Below are positions 25,082 through 33,454 of a stretch of DNA of 64,000 nt, in pieces. Within the stretch, counting starts at the first letter, position 1. Each line of letters begins with the position of its first letter. The notes under the pieces were generated by a model, which was given only the letters and a program-made list of their open reading frames with translations, made no database searches and had not been told where the DNA came from. Source of the stretch: Virgibacillus ndiopensis (GTDB taxonomy: Bacteria; Bacillota; Bacilli; Bacillales; Amphibacillaceae); the NCBI RefSeq assembly GCF_900187325.1, contig NZ_FZMZ01000003.1, positions 124,001 through 188,000 on the forward strand. The letters are read 5' to 3'. The position numbers were made by a program, and so were the translations under genes.

Positions 25082-26044
25082 GTGGCTAAACAGGACGTGT
25101 ACATACGAAAACCGGAGTGGCTTAAAACTAGAATTAACACGAATAAATCGTATCAAGGACTAAAAAAATTAATGCGTGATAAGAAATTGAATACAGTATG
25201 TGAAGAGGCTCGCTGTCCAAATATCCATGAATGCTGGAGTGAACGCAAAACAGCAACATTTATGATTTTGGGGGACACATGCACACGCGGCTGCCGTTTT
25301 TGTGCAGTTAAAACCGGATTGCCAAACGAACTCGATTGGGGAGAGCCTTTTCGAGTGGCAGAGTCTGTTGCGATTATGGGACTTAAACATGTTGTCGTAA
25401 CTGCTGTAGCACGTGACGATCTAAATGATGGTGGCGCTGCTGTATTTGCTGAAACCGTTCGCGCAATTCGCCGTGAAAATCCAGGATGTACAATTGAAAT
25501 TTTACCTTCTGATATGAAAGGTGATTATGAAAGCCTGCATACATTAATGGACAGTAAGCCAGACATTTTCAATCATAATATAGAAACCGTACGCCGATTG
25601 ACAAAACGTGTTCGTGCTAGGGCTATGTATGATCGTTCCTTGCAATTACTTCAACGCGTTAAAGAAATTGCACCTAAAACACCAACTAAATCAAGCATCA
25701 TGGTAGGTTTGGGTGAGGAAAAAGAAGAAATCGTTCAAGCAATGGACGATTTGTTGGCACATGACGTTGATATTATGACAATTGGGCAATACCTGCAGCC
25801 AACGAAAAAGCATCTTAAAGTTGAGCGCTATTATCATCCAGACGAATTTGCTGAACTGAAAGAAATCGCTTTAAACAAAGGATTTCGTCACTGCGAAGCT
25901 GGCCCATTGGTACGCTCGTCTTATCATGCTGATGAACAGGTTAGCCAAGCATCCGCACAGCGCCGGATTAATTATATGAAGGGTTATGAGGAACAATCCG
26001 ATAAAAAAATTGATTTTACGTTGGAAGCAATTAATAAAAACTAG
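25082..26044 (+). CDS. lipA: Lipoyl synthase (radical SAM)
   Basis: This 320-aa radical SAM enzyme inserts two sulfurs into octanoyl groups to make lipoate. The auxiliary [4Fe-4S] cluster ligands are C40, C45 and C51, and the radical SAM cluster is C67-x3-C71-x2-C74 (CTRGCRFC). The C-terminal RSSYHAD serine motif is present. It starts at GTG 25082, 3 nt after lipM, with TAAGGAG inside lipM's last codons. It acts directly on the LipM product. Confidence 0.95.
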   Translation: MAKQDVYIRKPEWLKTRINTNKSYQGLKKLMRDKKLNTVCEEARCPNIHECWSERKTATFMILGDTCTRGCRFCAVKTGLPNELDWGEPFRVAESVAIMGLKHVVVTAVARDDLNDGGAAVFAETVRAIRRENPGCTIEILPSDMKGDYESLHTLMDSKPDIFNHNIETVRRLTKRVRARAMYDRSLQLLQRVKEIAPKTPTKSSIMVGLGEEKEEIVQAMDDLLAHDVDIMTIGQYLQPTKKHLKVERYYHPDEFAELKEIALNKGFRHCEAGPLVRSSYHADEQVSQASAQRRINYMKGYEEQSDKKIDFTLEAINKN

Positions 26045-26049
26045 GCATG

Positions 26050-26090
26050 AATTCCCGCTACGTAAGATTGTGTAGTGGGAATTTTTATTT
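26050..26090 (+). terminator. lipM-lipA terminator
   Basis: A 12-bp stem, AATTCCCGCTAC with GTAGTGGGAATT, followed by TTTATTT. Confidence 0.85.
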
Positions 26091-26171
26091 CTGCAAAAGC
26101 ATCTAGCATGACTGCATGCACCTATATTGATAGGATAGATGAAATACTATTCTTTTTTCGGAGGGCTACGC

Positions 26172-26507
26172 ATGAGGGAACTTCAAAAACTAATATCACT
26201 CGATATGGTAGAAAAATTCATGCATGAACATGAGTTAGCATTCCTTTACATTTCACGTCCAGATTGCAGTGTATGCCACGGCCTATTACCGCAAGTACAG
26301 GAATTAATGATGAACTATCCTGAAATCAAACTGGGGCATGTAGACGCGGACGCAGTTAAAGAAATCGCTGGACGCTTTTCCATATTTACTGTCCCTGTTC
26401 TACTACTATTTGTTAATGGGAAGGAATACATCCGAGAAGCACGCATTGTCCATTTACAGCTTCTCGATGAAAAAATCCGTAAAATATATGAAAATGTGGT
26501 TGAATAG
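26172..26507 (+). CDS. Thioredoxin-like protein
   Basis: This 111-aa protein has a single thioredoxin fold with the redox-type motif C32-S-V-C35 in YISRPDCSVCHG and the conserved cis-proline region FTVPVLLLF. The CSVC motif differs from the CGPC of thioredoxin itself and resembles the YtpP/YusE-like group. ATG 26172 follows GGAGGG; an upstream in-frame ATG lacks a ribosome site. It probably acts in cytoplasmic disulfide exchange; the partner is unknown. Confidence 0.8.
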   Translation: MRELQKLISLDMVEKFMHEHELAFLYISRPDCSVCHGLLPQVQELMMNYPEIKLGHVDADAVKEIAGRFSIFTVPVLLLFVNGKEYIREARIVHLQLLDEKIRKIYENVVE

Positions 26508-26531
26508 CGTAATGTATTCAACCACATTTTC
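26490..26531. terminator. Bidirectional terminator between convergent genes
   Basis: A 16-bp perfect stem (26490-26505 with 26516-26531) begins within the last codons of the thioredoxin-like gene. It ends in ATTTTC on either strand, and the GNAT gene converges from the right. Confidence 0.7.
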
Positions 26532-26543
26532 ACACGTGAAAAA

Positions 26544-27041
26544 TTATAGATAACACGCGTAAATATCATTATATTTATCCCATTTATATATGGTAGTTTC
26601 CCTTTTCATACCAATCCGTTCAGCAACCTTAATCGATGGTTGGTTATTTAAGTCAATTAGCGAAACCATTTTCGGATACTCCAATACTGCAAATCCATAT
26701 TCTTTACATGCTAACGCCGCTTCAGTCGCATATCCATTACCCCAAACACTCCTTACAAACAGATACCCAATCTCCATTTCTACTTTTTCCCCAACCTTCT
26801 GCGGAACTATTCCGCACTGTCCAAGAAATTCACCTGTATTTTTATTCTCGACAATCCATAATCCAACACCAAAATTTGAGTAGTTATTCATTGTCCACTC
26901 AATCCATTTTTCCGCTTCTTCTCTTGTTTTAGTTGATGGATAATATTTCATCGCCTCTGGATCACTAAATATTTTCATCAGATCATCTATGTCTTCCATA
27001 TTCATTTTTCTTAACCGAAGCCGATCAGTAGTTAATAACAT
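26544..27041 (-). CDS. GNAT-family N-acetyltransferase (RimJ/RimL-like)
   Basis: This 165-aa protein opens LLTTDRLRLRKMNMEDID and carries EIGYLFVRSVWGNGYATEAA. The latter is the acetyl-CoA pyrophosphate loop, with an R/Q-x-x-G-x-G/A-type pattern seen as VWGNGYA. SLIDLNNQPSIKVAERIGMK follows, as in RimJ/RimL-like acetyltransferases. ATG 27041 follows AAAGGAGC; the frame opening at 27098 is less likely. The substrate is unknown and no neighbour gives a clue. Confidence 0.82.
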   Translation of the reverse strand: MLLTTDRLRLRKMNMEDIDDLMKIFSDPEAMKYYPSTKTREEAEKWIEWTMNNYSNFGVGLWIVENKNTGEFLGQCGIVPQKVGEKVEMEIGYLFVRSVWGNGYATEAALACKEYGFAVLEYPKMVSLIDLNNQPSIKVAERIGMKRETTIYKWDKYNDIYACYL

Positions 27042-27225
27042 TGGATTGCTCCTTTCAATTCCACTATATAATTTTATCAAAAATTTCATATTTTGCATTC
27101 ATACACATAAATTATTTAAAGGATAGTATAGACTGCGCTGTGTTATTCTGTCTTCATTGTTAAGTGTTCAGTCTTCATGTGTGTTTGTTCAGTTTACTTC
27201 AATTTTAGAAAAGGGGTCAACGTAT

Positions 27226-27825
27226 ATGAAAATACTGATTGTTGGTGCCAGTGGTACAATTGGCAAAGCAATTACAAAAGAATTACAATCAGATCATGAA
27301 ATTATTTGTGCCGGGCGAAATGGATCAGATGTGTCCGTTGATATCACCTCGATTGACAGTATTAAAACAATGTACGAAAAGGTTGGAAAACTTGATGCAG
27401 TTGTAAATGCGGCGGGTCGTGCACAATTTAGCTCGCTTGTTGAATTAACACCAGAACTAAATGAAATTGGAATTGAAAGTAAACTAAAAGGTCAGATTAA
27501 CTTAGTACTGTTAGGCTTGAATTATATGAATGATAACGGCAGCTTTACACTGACAACTGGGATCATGATGGATGACCCCATCAGACAAGGTGCTTCAGCA
27601 GCAATGGCAAATGGGGGTGTGAAAGCATTCGTAAAATCAGCTGCACTTGAGATGCCTAGAGGAATTCGGATAAATAGTGTTAGCCCTAACGCCGTACAGG
27701 AATCATGGGATAGACTAAAAGATTACTTTCAAGGATTTGAAGCAGTTCCAGCTAGTCGTGTTGCACGCGCCTTCAAAAAAAGTGTATACGGTGCTCAAAC
27801 AGGAAAGAACTATGAGGTCTATTGA
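27226..27825 (+). CDS. Short-chain dehydrogenase-like protein lacking the catalytic Tyr
   Basis: This 199-aa Rossmann protein has the cofactor motif GASGTIG (8-14), VNAAGRA near residue 63 and the structural stretch PRGIRINSVSPN. Ordinary SDR enzymes have Y-x-x-x-K. Here the aligned stretch is ASAAMANGGVKAF, with Asn in the Tyr position and Lys kept. The protein is also shorter than classical SDRs (about 250 aa). It belongs to a known group of compact atypical SDRs, so binding of NAD(P) is likely but classical oxidoreductase chemistry is uncertain. The ribosome site AAAAGGGG precedes ATG 27226. Confidence 0.78.
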   Translation: MKILIVGASGTIGKAITKELQSDHEIICAGRNGSDVSVDITSIDSIKTMYEKVGKLDAVVNAAGRAQFSSLVELTPELNEIGIESKLKGQINLVLLGLNYMNDNGSFTLTTGIMMDDPIRQGASAAMANGGVKAFVKSAALEMPRGIRINSVSPNAVQESWDRLKDYFQGFEAVPASRVARAFKKSVYGAQTGKNYEVY

Positions 27826-27899
27826 GAAAAGTCTAAAATCATTAACCTGAATTATGAAGGGAGGGAAACCACAGAGTTATGGAGGTCCTTCCCCTTCTT

Positions 27900-27980
27900 A
27901 TGTTTTCGCCATTGGGCCATGTTACCATTCTCGGGCACATGTTCCTTCTCTCGCCTCCTACGTTCCTGCCCTACACTTCT
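27900..27980. repeat. Degenerate array with period about 20 bp
   Basis: Four weakly conserved units begin ATGTT/ACGTT at 27900, 27919, 27939 and 27960 (spacing 19, 20, 21). They read like an eroded relative of the array at 33.5 kb (ATGTTCCTTCTCTCGCC against GTTCACGCTCTCCTGCC). Confidence 0.45.
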
Positions 27981-27984
27981 AACG

Positions 27985-28027
27985 AAAAAGAGCTCGTTTT
28001 GAAAAGAATTCAAAGCAAGCTCTTTTT
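27985..28027. terminator. Bidirectional terminator, end of the ytr-like operon
   Basis: AAAAAGAGCT with AGCTCTTTTT and an inner TTTTG/CAAA pairing. It sits between the SDR gene and the last gene of the minus-strand operon, with U-runs both ways. Confidence 0.75.
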
Positions 28028-28035
28028 ATGCAAAT

Positions 28036-29256
28036 TTAATTAATTTGTATATCTGTAACATACAGGGAAGAATCTATTTCGTCTTTTAGTGGATCTTTTG
28101 GTATTATTTCCCCTGTATAAAGCGTTTTACCTGTTTTTAGACTTCCAACAACAAGTACTGCAGCTTTTTTTGCATCCATCATCATTGTTACTGCATATAC
28201 TTTCCCATTATTAATGGTAATCGTTTTAGATTCTTCAACCGATGCGTCGTTGTTTTTTGAGTCTCGTAAAGTAAATTTAAACTCTCCCTTAATACCCTCG
28301 TTTAACAAATATGGAGTGACTACAACATCATTTGGACTTTCCTCAACAAAATAAATCGTTGAATCATCAAACATGGTTCTTTGTTCTGACGCATGAATTT
28401 TTTCAGGTAATGCAATCGGATGGCTCTCATCCGTTTCAAGGTTATAGGCTACAAGCTCACTACTGACTTCTTCTGATACATAATACCCTTCAGACTGCTC
28501 CACATCTTCAATAACGGACTTTTCAAAAAGAACATTCTGATGCTTCTGCATTGGATTCGTTTCACTAAGTATCATAATTTGACCTGATTGATTTTCTAGA
28601 AGACCTTCATTTGAAATTACTTCTTTATGATCAACAATTTTTTCTGAGGCGATATCAAGGCTATATAGATGAACAGCTTCATTTCCTCCAGTCACATTTT
28701 TTGTGAAAATTTTAAGCTTCCCATCCATCATCTGCACATCGTCTACATTCATATAATCAAGTTCTTTTACGTCTGGTACGTCGATTTCAAATGAATTCGT
28801 TTTATCCTCAACTTTATCTAATACAGATATAGAAAAACGGAAATCCCTTGGTGAAAGAGAATTTACTTGATAATCTACTTCACCATATACCAAATAATGT
28901 TCATCTTCATAAAAATGATCTGGAGAACCAGACTTGCCCCGCATGAAATTCCGGTGTTTTTCCTTGAGCTGTCTAATACTTGCTATTCCACCATACCCAT
29001 CAAGCTGTTTTAAAAATGACTGTTCACTTTTGTACTTTGAGCCATTTGATGTTAGTGTTAAGCTTTCACCTATAGTGGATCTTGCATAATAATTTCCATT
29101 AATTACAACGTTATCCACTTCGCTCTCATCACCACTCTGTTTTTCTATCACAAATTCCGGATATTTACTCACTGTTAATGCAGATTTAATGTAAAACGTT
29201 CCGATAGAAAGAATAATCACGATTCCAATGATAATAAGCTTCCAATATTTGTTCAT
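28036..29256 (-). CDS. Membrane-anchored protein of unknown function, last gene of ytr-like operon
   Basis: This 406-aa protein has one N-terminal membrane anchor (about 5-27) and an acidic, beta-rich outer region with no Cys. Segments repeat the style of beta-propeller-like proteins (SLDIASEKIVDHKEV, AYNLETDESHPIALPEK, ITINNGKVYAV). It lies 13 nt after the membrane subunit gene and shares its operon. An extracytoplasmic accessory role in the ABC complex is plausible but unproven. No family was recognised with confidence. Confidence 0.7.
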   Translation of the reverse strand: MNKYWKLIIIGIVIILSIGTFYIKSALTVSKYPEFVIEKQSGDESEVDNVVINGNYYARSTIGESLTLTSNGSKYKSEQSFLKQLDGYGGIASIRQLKEKHRNFMRGKSGSPDHFYEDEHYLVYGEVDYQVNSLSPRDFRFSISVLDKVEDKTNSFEIDVPDVKELDYMNVDDVQMMDGKLKIFTKNVTGGNEAVHLYSLDIASEKIVDHKEVISNEGLLENQSGQIMILSETNPMQKHQNVLFEKSVIEDVEQSEGYYVSEEVSSELVAYNLETDESHPIALPEKIHASEQRTMFDDSTIYFVEESPNDVVVTPYLLNEGIKGEFKFTLRDSKNNDASVEESKTITINNGKVYAVTMMMDAKKAAVLVVGSLKTGKTLYTGEIIPKDPLKDEIDSSLYVTDIQIN

Positions 29257-29269
29257 GACAATCTCCCCC

Positions 29270-30109
29270 CTATATTCTGATCTTTTTCTTCAATAAATAG
29301 TTGCTCACCCAAATGGAACAGCACGTTACGATGATTCCCATCGCTACCTCTACAATTAGTATTTCACTTGGATAAAGGTAATACCTTTGTAAAAATTCTT
29401 GGATAATAATCGGTGCAAAGAATATAATAACTGCCAAAATACTATAACCAATTCCAAGCAATATCCCCTTTATACGATAGCTTCGTTCGAACATGATCGC
29501 TGTAAAAAGTATGGTAACCGCCACAAATCCAGCACCATAATTTAAAATAAATTCTATAATGCTATTTGGGAAGATAATATTTAATTCTAAAAATCCACTA
29601 GAGCTAATTAGTTCATGCACACTTAAGTCCACACGAAACTCCTTTGGAACCATCCATTTTAAGATAGTGCTTTCAATTGGATAAAGAATTAATTGAAATG
29701 CTACAAATCCAAAAGTCATCAAAAGAATAGTTGTAATCTTAGCAAGAAAAACGTTCAGTCTTGCTGTTGGCAGCATCAATAAGCGGTAGATAAATGTATT
29801 TTTTCCAAACCAATCTCGATACCAAATAAGAAAAATATAAAATGCTACCAATGCAACACATAGTGCCATTGGGCCTATGAACCATATACTTGATAATACT
29901 TGATCCATGCTCATTGGCCCGTATCTAGAAAGGTACTCCGCTTTTGGTATTAACTCTTCATATATCATTCGATTAGTCTCGTTCAAGTAGTTTTTTGAAC
30001 TAAAAATCACACCAGCTATCTGCGATATTAACAGAATTGCTAATAAGACAAAATAAACCTTAGCAATTCTATTAAACTCAAAATTGACCAATTTCAAATA
30101 CCTATTCAT
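29270..30109 (-). CDS. ABC transporter membrane subunit (YtrC/YtrD-like)
   Basis: This 279-aa protein has six or seven membrane helices (for example about 17-36, 68-95, 112-135, 170-195, 205-235 and 250-268) and no ATPase motif. It begins with a short cytoplasmic lead (NRYLKLVNFEFNRIAK) common to ABC-2-type permeases. It overlaps the upstream ATPase gene by 4 nt, so it is presumably that ATPase's membrane partner. The transported substrate is unknown. Confidence 0.75.
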   Translation of the reverse strand: MNRYLKLVNFEFNRIAKVYFVLLAILLISQIAGVIFSSKNYLNETNRMIYEELIPKAEYLSRYGPMSMDQVLSSIWFIGPMALCVALVAFYIFLIWYRDWFGKNTFIYRLLMLPTARLNVFLAKITTILLMTFGFVAFQLILYPIESTILKWMVPKEFRVDLSVHELISSSGFLELNIIFPNSIIEFILNYGAGFVAVTILFTAIMFERSYRIKGILLGIGYSILAVIIFFAPIIIQEFLQRYYLYPSEILIVEVAMGIIVTCCSIWVSNYLLKKKIRI

Positions 30110-30795
30110 GCCTTAAACACCTCTCTCATGACATCTACTACCGATTTATTTTCATTTTCTCGAACTTCTTCAGCATTAAATTCTTTCAAAACGTTTCCAT
30201 TGTCCAGTAACACAACTTTATCAATTAAATGTTCAATATCACTGATTTCGTGCGTGGTTATGATAACACCCCGATCCTCAATCAAGTGACTCGTAAACAC
30301 ATTAGCAATTTGTTCTCTGCTAAATATATCAATTCCAGAAAATGGTTCATCCATCAAGATGTAATCAACGTCCATTGCTAGACCAAGCAATAGATTTACC
30401 TTCGCTGTATTCCCTTTTGATAAATCAGAAATCCGTTCACTTTCTTTTAGTTTAAAAAATCCAAGTAATTCTGTAGCACGTTCCTGGTTCCAGCAGTCAT
30501 AAAAGTCGTTCATAAATCCCATCGCTTCCGCTATTCGCATTTGTGGAAGCATTGTAATGGCATCTGGAATGAAGGTGATTTTTTCATAGCTTTCTTTCTT
30601 GATTTTTTCACCATTGATCAGTATGTGGCCACTGTTAATTGGGGTAAGATTCATAATGGCATTTAGAATAGTTGTTTTTCCTACACCATTTATTCCAATT
30701 AAGCAGGTTATTTCCCCTTTATTTGCAGTAAATGAGACTCCATTTAATACTTTTCTCCGACCAAATTTTTTTGTTATATCCTTTACCTCAATCAT
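30106..30795 (-). CDS. ABC transporter ATPase (YtrB-like)
   Basis: This 229-aa ATPase has Walker A GINGVGKT (about 34-41) and Walker B YILMDEPFSG. It has a degenerate signature, LSKGNTAKVNL, in place of LSGGQ, as in YtrB-type exporters paired with GntR regulators. It follows a GntR gene by 12 nt and overlaps the next membrane gene. The family is associated in Bacillus with responses to cell-wall antibiotics, but nothing here proves that role. Confidence 0.82.
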   Translation of the reverse strand: MIEVKDITKKFGRRKVLNGVSFTANKGEITCLIGINGVGKTTILNAIMNLTPINSGHILINGEKIKKESYEKITFIPDAITMLPQMRIAEAMGFMNDFYDCWNQERATELLGFFKLKESERISDLSKGNTAKVNLLLGLAMDVDYILMDEPFSGIDIFSREQIANVFTSHLIEDRGVIITTHEISDIEHLIDKVVLLDNGNVLKEFNAEEVRENENKSVVDVMREVFKA

Positions 30796-30807
30796 GCATA
30801 TCCCTCC

Positions 30808-31185
30808 TTAATTCTTGTCCTCTGCCGCGTATTTTTCTTTAACCAAACTTAACACCTCATCAACAGGTACATTAATGGAACGAATGGAGCTAACAAAGGA
30901 GTCCACCGCTTGTAAAATAAGTTCTTCTCTAACGCCCCCTAAAACCTGTTCATCTTTAGTAATACGACTTGGTAAATTACGCTCTGTATAAATCAAGCCT
31001 TCCTCCTCCATTTCTTTATACGCACGTTGCGCAGTGTTAGGATTGATTTTTAATTTGTTAGCAAGTTCCCGTCTCGAAGGAATTTCCTTACCAGGTTCTA
31101 GCATTCCAGTTGCGATTTGTTCTTTGAAATGACGGACAACCTGCACATAAACAGGATCTCGATTATTAAACTTTATATTATTCAT
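30808..31185 (-). CDS. GntR-family regulator, YtrA subfamily
   Basis: This 125-aa protein has a winged-helix GntR domain (about 10-75: DPVYVQVVRHFKEQIATGML, PSRRELANKLKINPNTAQRAYKEME). Only a short C-terminal tail of about 45 residues follows, as in the YtrA subfamily. ATG 31185 follows TAGGAGATG; a frame opening at 31230 overlaps the permease gene. Three identical palindromes at the operon promoter are its probable operators. It sits third in the operon, not first as ytrA does in B. subtilis. Confidence 0.87.
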   Translation of the reverse strand: MNNIKFNNRDPVYVQVVRHFKEQIATGMLEPGKEIPSRRELANKLKINPNTAQRAYKEMEEEGLIYTERNLPSRITKDEQVLGGVREELILQAVDSFVSSIRSINVPVDEVLSLVKEKYAAEDKN

Positions 31186-31219
31186 AGACACATCTCCTAC
31201 ATTTCTCAGATGAGTTATT

Positions 31220-32563
31220 TTAAATCTCACGTCTCATTGCTTTTAAAACATCTATTTGTGTAGCACGTTTAGCCGGGCGCATCCCAGACAAAATAGTAAC
31301 AGCTAAGCAAATACTGACAGATATTACGATCAAGGTACCTGGAATAGCAGAAAACTTTAAGTTATCCGGTAGCTGTTCCGTAAAAGCAGCTTCAATAATT
31401 ATAGGAAGACCAAAGTTCACTAAAAAACTAACTGCATACGCTACAATTACTCCAACCACTGCACCAATCACACCAATATAGCTACTTTCTAGCAGAAAAA
31501 TTCGTTTAATCGTTCTTGGATTTGCTCCAATTGCTTTCATGATACCTATATCTGGCGCCCGTTCCGTTACAGCCATCGTCATTGTATTATAAATTCCGAT
31601 GGAAGCTATTAAAATAGCAATTGTACCAACTAATATTAATCCAGCCTTTGCAATAGTGAATAGCATGTTAATCTGCTCCATCTCTTTGACAACTGAATAG
31701 GATGCGTAGTTTGCATCATCAAGTTGATCCGAAATGCCTTTTACGGCTTCCAAATTAGTTGTATATACTTTTACCTCATCAAACGTATCGGCTGCTTTAT
31801 TCGCTTCTTCCATTCCCTCTTCCTGGCGTGGATTACCATTTGGAGTGCCAGTAAATCCTACAATTTCCTCCAAAACCTCCTGAGAAATATAAACGTTTCG
31901 GTCCTGCATCCATTCCTTTGTTGGTTTTTCTAAAATACCTACAACCTTTAGCGGAATGATATGGGTTACTTCTTTCTCCCCATCCAACCGTTTAACGGTC
32001 ATTTTAATTGATTTTCCGATTAATTCCTCTTTGTATTGATAATTCTCTTTTAATTCACCATCTTTACTGTATAAATCTTGTTCTTTGATAGAATCTGGAT
32101 GAAGGTGCTTGGGAAAATGATAGCCAATAACAATTTCATTCGCATTTTTAGGTAATCTTCCTTCTTTTAACTTGAGACCGGATTTAATTTCAGATGGAAA
32201 ATGCGCAATAACTGCTTCTGCTTCTTCTATGTAGTCACCAGTTGAAAAGGTAGGAATTTGTTGAAGGTGATTTCTTCTTGTTACTGCTTTTACGCCGTCA
32301 ATTGATTCTAGATAATCAATATCATCCATCGTTAATGAACGAAATCTCCCATCTTCTTTCTCATATCCATGAATATCTATTTTCGTGACAATCTGCTGCT
32401 CTAAGGTATCCTCAACTATTGTTTGTTGAAGACCATACCCTATTGATGCCAGTACAATGAGGAACGTACATCCCATAGCAGTAGCTAAAATTGTCATAAA
32501 GGTCCTTACCTTGTTCTTTTTAACATTTTGCCTAACAAAAGCTAATTGATCCTTTAACCTCAT
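31220..32563 (-). CDS. MacB/FtsX-type ABC permease (YtrF-like)
   Basis: This 447-aa permease has an N-terminal helix (about 20-45) and a large extracytoplasmic domain (about 50-270). Three helices lie in the FtsX region (about 285-315, 335-370 and 395-425), where TMAVTERAPDIGIMKAIGANPRTIKRIFLLES is the cytoplasmic coupling stretch. This is the mechanotransmission type rather than a classical importer. It overlaps its ATPase gene by 4 nt (ATGA). Confidence 0.85.
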   Translation of the reverse strand: MRLKDQLAFVRQNVKKNKVRTFMTILATAMGCTFLIVLASIGYGLQQTIVEDTLEQQIVTKIDIHGYEKEDGRFRSLTMDDIDYLESIDGVKAVTRRNHLQQIPTFSTGDYIEEAEAVIAHFPSEIKSGLKLKEGRLPKNANEIVIGYHFPKHLHPDSIKEQDLYSKDGELKENYQYKEELIGKSIKMTVKRLDGEKEVTHIIPLKVVGILEKPTKEWMQDRNVYISQEVLEEIVGFTGTPNGNPRQEEGMEEANKAADTFDEVKVYTTNLEAVKGISDQLDDANYASYSVVKEMEQINMLFTIAKAGLILVGTIAILIASIGIYNTMTMAVTERAPDIGIMKAIGANPRTIKRIFLLESSYIGVIGAVVGVIVAYAVSFLVNFGLPIIIEAAFTEQLPDNLKFSAIPGTLIVISVSICLAVTILSGMRPAKRATQIDVLKAMRREI

Positions 32564-33252
32564 TGAGCATCACCAACTTCTAGAAGTCTGCCATCTTTTA
32601 TCGCAATCGTACGATTACCAATAGCAGCAACTGCATCATCATGCGTAATAATTAAGAACGTAATGCCCCTCTCTTTATTTAACTGCTTGATAAACTGTAA
32701 TAAATCAGCTTCCGTTTCACTGTCTAGACTCCCTGTAGGTTCATCAGCTAAAATGATAGGTGGATTTAGTACTAATGCTCTTGCAATACTAACTCGTTGC
32801 TGTTGTCCACCAGATAATTCACTTGGATAATGACCCTGGTAATTAATTAATCCGGTCTTTTTGAGTAATTCTATAGTAATTTGTTTTCTGTCATATTCAT
32901 TTACACCTTTAGAAACTAATGGTAGTTCAATATTTTGATAAGCTGTCATACTTGGTATCAGCTGAAAACTTTGAAAGATAAACCCTAAATGACTCAACCT
33001 GAAGTCAGCGAATTCTGCCTCCGTAAAATTAGTAACCTGTTGACCGTCAATCCAAATTTCCCCTTCAGTTGGTTGGCTAAAACCACTTATAAGGTTTAGT
33101 AAGGTTGATTTACCCGACCCGCTTTTCCCAATAACGGAAACAATCTCACCTCTTTTAACGTTAAATGATATATCCTTTAAAACTGGCAAGGTTGTTTTTG
33201 GATCTTTTTTGCCTAAAGTAAAACTATGGCTAAGTTGTTTTACGTTTATCAT
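32560..33252 (-). CDS. ABC transporter ATPase, LolD/MacB type (YtrE-like)
   Basis: This 230-aa ATPase has Walker A GKSGSGKS (about 42-49), the signature LSGGQQQRVSIARAL and ILADEPTGSLD, and an H-loop in LIITHDD. This is the close pattern of MacB/LolD-class ATPases that pair with FtsX-like permeases. It is the first gene of the six-gene operon, with CGGAGGAG ahead of ATG 33252. Confidence 0.88.
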   Translation of the reverse strand: MINVKQLSHSFTLGKKDPKTTLPVLKDISFNVKRGEIVSVIGKSGSGKSTLLNLISGFSQPTEGEIWIDGQQVTNFTEAEFADFRLSHLGFIFQSFQLIPSMTAYQNIELPLVSKGVNEYDRKQITIELLKKTGLINYQGHYPSELSGGQQQRVSIARALVLNPPIILADEPTGSLDSETEADLLQFIKQLNKERGITFLIITHDDAVAAIGNRTIAIKDGRLLEVGDAQ

Positions 33253-33283
33253 CTATTCTCCTCCGATTAGCTTATGTGAAATG

Positions 33284-33384
33284 TGTATTATGCTATTAAT
33301 ACACATTAGTCATAAAAATTCATGTATTAAACAGTTAATACACCCTTGTGATGTATTATAGTCTTAATACACTTTGATTGTCAA
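33284..33384 (-). promoter_or_regulatory. ytr-like operon promoter with three GntR-type operators
   Basis: On the minus strand TTGACA (33379-33384) and TATAAT (33355-33360) are 18 bp apart. Three copies of TGTATTA-N6-TAATACA lie at 33284-33303, 33323-33342 and 33352-33371, with perfect arms each time and different 6-bp centres. One covers the -10 region. This is a strong sign of dimeric repressor binding, most likely by the GntR protein of the operon. Confidence 0.82.
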
Positions 33385-33454
33385 TACAAAAAATAAACCC
33401 AAATACAATAAGGCCATTTCGTAAATTTCATTGCCTTTTACTACGGAGTTTCAG

